Below are positions 55,902-64,000 of a DNA stretch of 64,000 nt, piece by piece (the stretch's first letter is position 1; each line of letters begins with the position of its first letter). The notes beneath the pieces are model-generated. The model saw nothing but the letters and a program-made list of their open reading frames with translations. It searched no databases and was not told where the DNA came from. The DNA is from Phyto melanocephala. Its lineage: Eukaryota; Arthropoda; Insecta; Diptera; Rhinophoridae. The position numbers and the translations under genes are program-made. The stretch covers positions 69,249,043-69,313,042 of the forward strand of contig OW799234.1 of NCBI GenBank assembly GCA_941918925.1. The letters are read 5' to 3'.

Positions 55902-56353
55902 AAAAATAAAAAAAATTTTTTTTTGGCTCAGCTGGGATTCAATGCCACGTTTTCTCTAACCAGTATACACGTTTGTATGTATGTATGTTGTTGTTGTAAT
56001 GTTGTTTTTGTGAAAAAAAAATCGAGGTGGTCGTGGGTTTTTGCTCATATCTCAGTTGTTTATGTACCGATGTTTCTGATTTTCAATACCGATCTACTCC
56101 CGAATATTTCTAATATTTTAATACCTCACCCGAGTCCAAGCAATGTCGGGGGTCTTCAAAAAGTTTATTTCAACATACACACGGACAGACGGTCAGACGG
56201 ACAGACGGACAGACTGACAGGGCTTAATCGACTCCCCTATTCATAAGCTTTCAGAAAATATATACTTTATGGGGTCGGAAATCAAAATTGTAGAAATTTC
56301 ACACGGAATGACAAACCTATATATACCCTTTTTCACTGTGTGAAGGGTATAAA
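55902..56353 (+). repeat. Helentron-like array, unit 3 (right half only)
   Basis: Directly after unit 2 comes a short A/T tract, GGCTCAGCTGGGATTCAATG and a second, nearly identical type II right half ending GTGAAGGGTATA at about 56340-56351. No left half. Confidence 0.75.
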
Positions 56354-56864
56354 AAAACATAAAAAAACACAGGACCTACTAAAGCAGAAGCAGTAGCAGA
56401 AACTGTATTCAACCACAGGAATAAATTCAAATAAAGCTGCAACAACAAGAACAATAACAACAACAAAAAAACATCATTGCAATTGTTAAACATTAAGCGG
56501 CTTAACCATAATAAAAGTCAGAATTAATTGGATTTTAATTGTCTGTTAAGCGCTGAAAATAAAGTAAGTTGAATGTTTTGTTGCTTGTTGGCCAAATGGC
56601 TGGCTGTATGGCAGACTGGTTGGTTGGTGGGCACGTTACAATAGTTTGACTATATGGTTTGTTATATGCATCATGATTACTTTATTCATGTTTTTCAACA
56701 TGTTACAGCAACATTTAATGTTTAAATCCATCCATTCATTCATACTCTTACGTACAACTATACGTACTAACATAAATATGTATAAACATACATACATATA
56801 TTGTTTGAAACATACATGCATACAAAAAACAATTTTATTAAAATTTTTACTTTTTACCAGCGTA
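56354..56864. other. Spacer, nothing recognised
   Basis: CAA-rich run at about 56430-56470, then AT-rich sequence. Overlapping ORFs at 56636-56882 on both strands are unsupported. Confidence 0.45.
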
Positions 56865-56985
56865 TCAATTCTCGTTCTATGAAACTATGAAATGAAAAAT
56901 TTGTGTGTGTCATATCATATAAAGCCACCATATCCTTTGCTATGCAAAAACATTTTAATTTCACAGTTTCACAGAACGAGAATTT
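56865..56985. mobile_element. Short palindromic MITE, copy 2
   Basis: TCAATTCTCGTTCTATGAAA is mirrored by the right end (TTTCACAGAACGAGAATT). The centre GTGTGTCATATCATATAAAG and CACCATATCCTTTGCTAT is the reverse complement of copy 1 (18056-18177), so this copy is in the opposite orientation. Confidence 0.7.
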
Positions 56986-57354
56986 AGCCCCAGGCATTAT
57001 TAGCCAACATTGAATTGTTGTGACTAAAAGATCATTTAACGAAAAAATTATCTTTTAGTCAAAGAAGAAGACATTCATTTAAGTAACATTCGCAACAACA
57101 AAAACAATTTAATAAAACTGAAAATTCGAAACGTAAGAGAGTAAATCTCTACGAAATCAAATCCACACAAATTTGTATGTGAGCAGTGAAAATGTGAATA
57201 TGAGTTTTGAATTGAATGTTCTTAAAATAATTTAGAGAACATTTATTTTGCTAGAAACCCAACAAGAAAAATAAAGTTAGGTTTTTTCGTTTTTAAATTT
57301 ATCAAAAATTTTGCACAATAAACCTTTTATAAGTTTAAAAGTCAATTATTTGTT

Positions 57355-57650
57355 ATGCCCTAAACCTGTGGTGTCTAGGTTATACTTATATAGCTTTGTC
57401 ATTTAGTTTTTAATTTCTACAATATTTACTTCCGATCCCATAAAGCATTTACTTTATCTGAAAGCCTATGAATAGAGGAGTCAATTGACTAATGTCCATC
57501 TGTCCGTGTATTGGTTAAATTTAACTTTTAGAGGCGCCCACATGTAGCACAGATCTGTGTGTAGTAACAATTTGTTGGAAATATTCGAGAATGAATCGCA
57601 ATTGAAATCCAACACTTTCGCCGCATAAGTTTCTGATATAGGAACAAGAA
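57355..57650 (-). repeat. Decayed Helentron-like right half, type I
   Basis: ACCTGTGGTGTCTAGG at the start, GATCCCATAAAGCATTTACT, CTATGAATAGAGGAGTCAAT, CTGTCCGTGTATTGG and AGAATGAATCGCAATTGAAA follow the reversed type I order. Ends lost. Confidence 0.6.
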
Positions 57651-58154
57651 AAAAAAATCGACTGCTTCTGTTTTTTCCATATTTTTAGCACATGTTAGAT
57701 TAAGTTATTGTAACCATTTGTTAAACATTTTATCAACTCATATTACCTAAGGCTTAAACAATAAATTTTACAGAAGAGACAAAAAAACTTCTCATATTTC
57801 ATGTTTCAAGTTGGAGTTAGTAGTAATAAACACTGAACTAATAATGTACTGGATTTAGCAGTTTTTCTTATCAGACCTTTTTACACACTTCTTAAATTAA
57901 CTTATATTTAAGAAAAACTACGTGCTGGTCAACGAGGCGTATTTTTCTCCACCATACACGGCATCAAAAACTCAATTTACTTAAAAAGTGAATTTAGCAG
58001 GTTTGCATATTAAGCCGACGATATATTTTTAAATATATTAAGTTTCTCTAAATCTTTAGTCGTGACCACGAAAATTATTCCTAAGAGAAACTAACAAATC
58101 GGACAGTGTTTCCAAAATTTTCCAAATACAACTGTTTCTGCATTTTTATTAAAA
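57651..58154. other. Spacer, nothing recognised
   Basis: AT-rich; no gene. Confidence 0.4.
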
Positions 58155-58880
58155 TCTATATCTATATATAAAAGTGAAACTCTCTGTGTGTGTGTGTTAG
58201 CTATAGACTCCGAAACTGTAAAACCGATCGGGCTGAAACTTCGGTAAGTTGTTGTACACATACCAGGGAGTGTTTATGGATGGAAAAAAGTGGGCGGGGC
58301 CACGCCCATAAAAAATTAGTTTTAATTTTGAGGTACTTGCACTGGACCGATTTTTCTGAAACTTTGCACACATATCGAGCTGTCATGACTAAATAATTTC
58401 GTGATAAGAAAAGTGGGCGGGGCCACGCCCCTAAAAAAGTTTTAATTTTGAGGTACTTGCACTGGACCGATTTTTCTGAAACTTTGCACACATATTGAGC
58501 TGTATTGACCTTATAATTTCGTGATTAGAAAAGTGGGCAGGGCCACGCCCATAAAAAAAAGTTATAATTTTGAGGTACTTGCACTGGACCGATTTTTCTG
58601 AAACTTTGCACACATATTGAGCTGTATTGACCTTATAATTTCGTGATTAGAAAAGTGGGCAGGGTCACGCCCATAAAAAAAATTATAATTTTGAGGTACT
58701 TGTACTAGGCCGATTCTTCTGAAACTTTGCACACATATTGAGCTGTAATGACTTTACAATTTCGTGATTAGAAAAGTGGGCAGTGCAAATTTTTAGGTTT
58801 TTGCACTTGATATTCAATTAAAATTCAAAATGCATTTTGATTCATTAAGGGGCGTAGCAACGTGCGCCGGGCTTTTCTAG
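58155..58880 (+). mobile_element. Helitron-like repeat copy D
   Basis: A|TC start at 58155 (or 58161), TATATATAAAAGTGAAACTC, a short GT array and CTATAGACTCCGAAACTG. About four tandem monomers with GTGGGCGGGGCCACGCCC or GTGGGCAGGGCCACGCCC follow. It ends GTAGCAACGTGCGCCGGGC and TTTTCTAG at 58880. Non-autonomous. Fewer monomers than copies A-C. Confidence 0.75.
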
Positions 58881-59035
58881 TATGTATATAAAAGTAAAAC
58901 TCTGTTAATGTGTGTGTTTGCTATAGACTCCGAAACTGTAAAACCGATCGGACTGAAACCTTGGCAAGTTGTTGTACATATTCCAGGGAGTGTTTATGGG
59001 TGTTAAAAAGTGGGCGGGGCTCCTAAAACGAGCCC
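58881..59035 (+). mobile_element. Helitron-like repeat copy E, 5' fragment
   Basis: Starts immediately after the CTAG of copy D: TATGTATATAAAAGTAAAAC, TCTGTTAATGTGTGTG, CTATAGACTCCGAAACTG and the first GTGGGCGGGGC, then breaks off. Same orientation as D. Its TC start has decayed or was lost at the junction. Confidence 0.65.
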
Positions 59036-59149
59036 TCCATTGCACAACTGAAAATGAGGGTCTTTTAGGTGACGGTATTTTTTCCATTTCCATTTTGTTA
59101 ATTTTATAATCAAGAAAAAAACGTGTAAAAAATAAATGAATAATTGATA

Positions 59150-59850
59150 GGCACGTTTGCTAATAGTTATAGACAAATTCGTCACTAAAAGTCAAAGTTA
59201 TAACTTTCATATATTATTTTTAAGAATATATATTTTTAAAATATATTAAGGTGCTAAAGGTTCTCAATAAATGCTAAATACATTAAAATATAAGTCATAG
59301 TCTCAAAAACTATTGCTGAGAAAACTTACCATTCGGCTAGAAACTGACTGAGATATAAGCACAAAAATACAACTACTTCGGTGTTTTTTCCTAAAATTTC
59401 TAAGCTCGATTTTGGATATCGATATGGATATCAAAAGAAAGGGCTAGATTAGCAAACTATAATACACTATACAAAATTTAAGTTCATAATGGTCATAAAT
59501 GACGTACAATAAATTTATAAATGGGTTAAATCTGGTAATTCAAAATAGACCCGCTTCTACCCCCTTAATATTGGTATCAAATGAAAGGGCTCAAACAGTA
59601 AAATACTTATTATAAATGTAATTGAATATTGTATGATAAAGTTAAAAGTCAAGATGGCACTTGAAAAAAATGGCGGAAATATTGGTCAAATATAGTAATT
59701 AAAAATATACCCCCTTTAACCCCAACAATATTGGTGTCAAATGAAAGGTCTTCACTAGTAAAATATGAGGGATAATTTTTTCTCAACCCCATCAGTATCT
59801 AATGAAAGGCCTTGCCTTGTAAGAAACTAACTGCGTAAAAATTCATGGCT
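59150..59850 (-). repeat. Helentron-like family C, reversed body
   Basis: CTACTTCGGTGTTTTTTCCT, CCTTAATATTGGTATCAAAT, GAAAGGGCT and AAGATGGCACTTGAAAAAAA occur in the order of the reversed copy at 41.4-42.0 kb. The ATTGGTATCAAATGAAAG word appears more than once, so two copies may overlap. Confidence 0.5.
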
Positions 59851-61459
59851 AAGCAACGATTTTGTTACTATATCTTTGGACATGATGGAGAACATGTACC
59901 TTTTTACATCAATAATAATGCCTATTTCTTTCTGTATTGTTATATTTGTTGCCGTAGTACTGGCGCATTAAAAAATTAGTACACTTTTTTAATGTAATGG
60001 TTTCTGAGCCTGGGACGCCTTAAAGGTAGGCGGCACACATGTTTATTTTGACTGAAAATTTGTATTAACATAATTTTATTTATATCAGCCGATAAATCAA
60101 CAATAATCTTTGCTTTGGTTTTGTACCACCACTTATGTTTATACATATATAATTTGCCATGATTTGACCTCTTTCGTGCAAAAATTGTTTTTTTCTCTCC
60201 GAATCACTCTATTGGGTAATAGGGAGGGAGTCTGGGAACATTTTAGAATAAATGGAGACCGGGCTTAAAAAGTACAAAGAACAGTACAAAGAAAGGGACA
60301 AAAAACAGTACAACTACGTACAACGAAAACAGGAGACGATTTATATTTATCCGCTATCCACCTCTGGTGTCAAATATCAAATATTGCTTCAAACGACATA
60401 TCCAAATTTAAGCTCGCTAGTCTAATAGATTATTTAAAACAACTTACTGAAAGTTAAATTAAACAAAATCTTAAGTATTAACTTCATCAAACTAAGTAAG
60501 CATGTCTCATTTTCCTATTGGGCCTATAAAATATTGAAATAACATTTTAAGGTGCCCCTTAGAACTTAACTTAAGTAATACACGTTGTTGTCGTTTTTGA
60601 TGTTAGAACATTTTGTTTTTTATTATGTGACATGGTGTCCATAAATATGTTTATTGTCAATTCCAGACCAAATATAAACAATTATTAAACTGTTTTATTG
60701 CTGAATAAAGTAGGAAAGAACCAATATTTTAAATAGAAGCCAAAAACAAAGCAAAAAGAAAAATTTGGCTTTTAGATCTCTCAGAGATGTGCCGACGATG
60801 TACTTGCAAATTTTTCCGAATTCTCATGCAATTTTCATTTAGCAAAGAAAATTAATCATTTAGTTGTACACGACATTCGATGTCGCTACTGTATCGCATG
60901 GTCCTAACGACCAATCTACACCAATACATGTATGCTGCTGCATGTGCTTTCATGATATATGGGATTTAAGCTTTAGTTGTGTGTTCTGCTGATGCATGCA
61001 CATTAAGTCATTTAAGGTTTGAACATGATAAATGCTTCTTCCGATTGTTGATGATCACTTTTTAATTGATTCTGCATGTACTCATACTAAACGTCTGTCT
61101 GTCTGCTTGTTCATTCGCTTTTCTGTTTTCCTGTGTGTTCTTTTTAGGTCTTTATAAATTCACGGTGTGTAATAAGAGAAGTATGTACATATGTATGTAT
61201 GTGTTAGTGTGGAATTGATGAAGTATTTATGTGGCGATCATTTTATTATTGCACACATTCTTATTAAATTTATTTTTTAAGGCTCAATAGCCAAGATCAC
61301 AACTCAATGCATTACCATTGCTGCGAACATACGAGAGTAATCAGTTTTAGTGTCGTGCGCGTGTGATGGACACTTTAATTGATTATAAATATATTTGTTG
61401 ATAAACAAAAATATTTAACTTATATTTAAATTACTTATAAACAAATCAATTTGATATTA
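59851..61459. other. Long spacer, nothing recognised
   Basis: Contains a CAGTACAA-rich run at about 60280-60320 and short GTAT runs at about 61186-61203. No gene or RNA recognised. Confidence 0.45.
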
Positions 61460-61709
61460 TAATAATTCTTTGAAGTTTGTCAAAAAAGTCTTAAGTCAAA
61501 AACTATAGTTTTTTGTTTTATAACAAAAAAAATTTGCTGCCTAAATTATTACTGCCTAAAGAGCAAATGATTAGAATTGTAAACAGTTGTGCCAGACTCA
61601 AGTTATTGATACCAAACGAAAAACAGACACAATTGAACAAACCTCATTAAAAATTCTAACTCCAATTTTTTGACTTAAGACCTTTATGTCTAACTTCAAA
61701 GAATTATTA
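61460..61709. mobile_element. Inverted-repeat element, ~42-bp arms
   Basis: Left arm AATAATTCTTTGAAGTTTGT then CAAAAAAGTCTTAAGTCAAA. The reverse complement of the right arm is AATAATTCTTTGAAGTTAGA then CATAAAGGTCTTAAGTCAAA. 250 bp, no ORF; target duplication unclear. MITE-like. Confidence 0.65.
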
Positions 61710-61854
61710 AAGTAATGCCTTTTTCAGTCGCTAGCCGGCCTACAATGTTAATCAGCTTTTCGAAGGGATAGTACATCCTTGCCTTAGTAACTGATTTTTT
61801 CTATAAAAAAGACATGGTTAAAGGTTTATAATAAATAAAAAAATTTTAAATTGT

Positions 61855-61976
61855 TATAAACAGTTTTTTCTATTGAGCTTGAGATCACTTTTCTTAATAA
61901 AAAATAGTTTAAATTTTATTTTCCGATATTTCGCTACCAGATTGGGTAGCTTCTTCAGGGAAAGTTTTTACAATTT
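61855..61976 (+). repeat. Dispersed repeat, copy 2
   Basis: Colinear with 53881-54006 over about 120 bp, with roughly one difference in ten by eye. It abuts the Helentron-like copy that follows. Confidence 0.6.
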
Positions 61977-61997
61977 TTTTTTGTTAAAAATTTAAAA

Positions 61998-62404
61998 ATT
62001 GAATCCCAGCTGAGCCCAAAATTTTTTTTTTATGTTTTTTTATTTTTTATTTTATATATTATTTATTTTTTATTATTTTTTTTATATTTTTTTATTTTTT
62101 TTATATTTTTTTAATTTTTTTAATTTTTTTTTATTTTTTTTCTTATTTGTTTTTTAAATATTTTTTTATATATAAAATTTTTTTTATTTTATATTTATTA
62201 TTTATATTTTTATTATTTTTTTTTAAATTCTTTTTATATCTTTTTTTATTTTTTTTTTAATTTTTTTATATTTTTTTTAACACACATACGTAAATTTATA
62301 ATTTTACAATGGGATGTTTTTATATATGTATGTACGTATTTCATATGAAATGAATGGTGATACAAACAATTATTATTGCATGACTACCCGTTGTTACTTG
62401 TTTT
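61998..62404 (-). repeat. Helentron-like left half, type II, hairpin deleted
   Basis: Plus strand GAATCCCAGCTGAGCC, T-rich module, AAATGAATGGTGATACAAAC and GCATGACTACCCGTTGTTAC, then TTGTTTT. The sister copies have about 43 bp between GTTG and TTACTTG that hold GAAGGGTATA and the hairpin; here that piece is missing precisely. Confidence 0.7.
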
Positions 62405-62599
62405 TTTTAATAATTTATCCATTAAAATATACATACACAAAATTAGTTGATTAGAAAAGATAAAGAAAAATATATATTTTTTATATGAAGTTTGACTTTA
62501 GGAAGGGATGAATAACCTGGAATTCACCACTGATCTCACCAGGTAAAAATTTGTCTTGATATCACACAAAAAATGTACTGTTATTTCCAAATAAAGTGC

Positions 62600-63321
62600 A
62601 ATTGATGCAAGAATTGAAGACCGAGATCATCGTTAAATTTCAACAGTTAGTCAGAAATGAAATCAGCTTTGTAGAAAATCTGAATATGAGTGATAAAACT
62701 TATTTTCATTTGTTAATAGCAGAACTGTAGGTTCCGGGGTTCTGAAAATCCAAAATTCGACAACGCAAATTTCACCCCATGACGTGTACACCTTGGCTCG
62801 GAATTACATATGAAAATATCTTTGGGCCTTACTCTTCGACAATGAAGGTGGAAGTGCAGTTACCGTAAATGGAGAGCGGTGTCGCGGCTTATGGATAAAC
62901 ATTTTCTACGTACTGCGTACAGACCAGAGATATGATTTCAGCAGGATAGAGATACTACGCACTATGGCCGACACATTGCAACTTTAGGTAAAATTTTTGG
63001 AGAGCGAATAGTTTCCAGAAATTAATTGGTCAGAGCGTTGACCAGATTTGTTGACAGCAAAATACTTTTTTGGGTCCAAGGCAATTCTTAACCTCCGGGC
63101 CAACATTATTGCATAAATTTCATTGCCACAGCCACAAATTTCGAAAGATGTTATGGAAAATGCTCTAAAACGGGTCCATCATTGGGGTTATTGAAGTGAT
63201 ATTATGTTTCATACTTAATGCAAAAAATTTCATTTTTGTATATTTTATAATCTAAACAAAAAATTAAATTACAAACAAAAGAGAAGAAAATGTTATCAAA
63301 TTTTTATGGTGACCCAACCTG
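62600..63321 (+). pseudogene. DD41D-like mariner transposase relic
   Basis: The plus strand reads KFQQLVRNEISFVENLNMSD, KTYFHL, QRKFHPMTCTPWLGITYENI and GPYSS, then broken VTVNGERCR-like, HRNF- and LRANIIA-like sequence. This is the order of the DD41D transposase at 42.9-43.8 kb (RNEINFIKNLIMSDEAHF, QLHPIRCTVWCGI, GPFFFE). Glu and Ala after the first Asp are lost. The right element end GGTGACCCAACCTG lies at 63308-63321 before TA; no left end was found. Many stops. Confidence 0.65.
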
Positions 63322-64000
63322 TATAATAGCATTAGTCGTTTTCAGTGCTCAAAACCTACTAATAGGTCGATAAACAACTAAAAATTGTCATAATAATGGA
63401 AAAGATGGGATGGTACAGCATCTACGCTGGTATTACTCAATCTACCATATACTTAAGTCTGTATGTGCAGTGAAATTCCAACTCTTTTTATATTTTAATT
63501 TTCGAGCAACCTGGTAGATCTATCTGTACATAGAACTGAGTAATTTTAACAAATCCGATTTGTACTTACTGGTCCTAGAATTTAATAAATTTGCTCAATA
63601 TACTATTTTCTTTTTTAAAGTTCAGTGCTCCCTGTCTGTGAATAAAATATAATTTCAAACAAGGGAACGTGTACGAATGGTGATACATCTGATAAAATGC
63701 GTTCCCTGTTAAAGGTCTAAATACATACAGAATATCTGTTTACTCACACACACACATACATAAAATCCTACCAGTCAATACACACTTACAGAATAAAAAT
63801 AGTGTTGATGTGAAGAATAACAGCTGATGCTTTTCGTAAGAAATAATAATAATTGTTGATATTTTTTTGTTATTTCAAATGCCTTCTTCAGATGTTGTGT
63901 TTTTTTTTATTTTGTTTGATTTTTCCTTTTTGATGTTTCATGACTACATCAGCCAGCCACTGTTGCATTTTGCCACAAACAGCACAGGCTGGCACATGCG
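63322..64000. other. Spacer to window end
   Basis: CA-rich run at about 63745-63756; no gene or repeat end recognised. Confidence 0.4.

Overview
The window looks like an AT-rich intergenic stretch of a dipteran genome, most likely a calyptrate (blow fly or house fly type) species. The evidence is a UBC13 protein of Drosophila bendless type, a eukaryotic tRNA-Ser, and dense insect-type transposons. There is no bacterial, viral or organellar gene layout, and no CRISPR array. The assignment to calyptrate flies is inference.

Only two features look like ordinary host genes. One is an intact, uninterrupted ORF for the K63-specific ubiquitin-conjugating enzyme UBC13/bendless (29237-29692, +). The other is a tRNA-Ser with anticodon CGA (38966-39047, -). 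Two further stretches look partly coding but are not recognised: a basic-protein island at 49.2-49.6 kb and a broken, possibly spliced gene at 52.3-53.0 kb.

Most of the remaining recognisable sequence is mobile DNA. (1) Tc1/mariner elements: a full-length element with an intact DD37E transposase (8.2-9.5 kb); a second, broken DD37E element (12.1-13.4 kb); a complete but broken DD41D element (42.7-44.0 kb); and at least nine decayed transposase fragments (1.2, 4.6, 6.7, 11.4, 16.1, 21.6, 39.9, 44.2 and 62.9 kb). (2) Rolling-circle-like (Helentron/DINE/mini-me-like) non-autonomous repeats: three families with different interiors share the same terminal hairpin, and some copies carry a GTCY microsatellite. 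(3) A separate Helitron-like family has A|TC...CTAG|T ends and internal ~110-bp monomers. Two abutting copies lie in inverted orientation to a third at 35.7-38.4 kb, and another head-to-tail pair lies at 58.2-59.0 kb. (4) Two hAT-like elements with perfect 8-bp target duplications lie at 14.1-15.3 and 45.7-46.8 kb. (5) A pogo/Tigger-like element that kept only its DNA-binding domain lies at 44.7-45.5 kb. (6) Non-LTR retrotransposon RNase H fragments lie at 4.9-7.5 kb. (7) There are several MITE-like inverted-repeat elements.

Insertions are often nested. The clearest case is 44.4-47.3 kb: an old inverted-repeat unit holds a Tigger-like element and a hAT-like element, and the hAT-like element itself holds a Helentron-like copy. 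At 11.8-13.6 kb a Tc1 element sits inside a Helentron-like copy. No new host system with several cooperating genes is evident. The most unusual signals are the Helitron-like array, the modular rearrangement of the Helentron-like repeats (an inverted central module, a hybrid copy, a shared 3' terminus) and the two unexplained coding-like islands.
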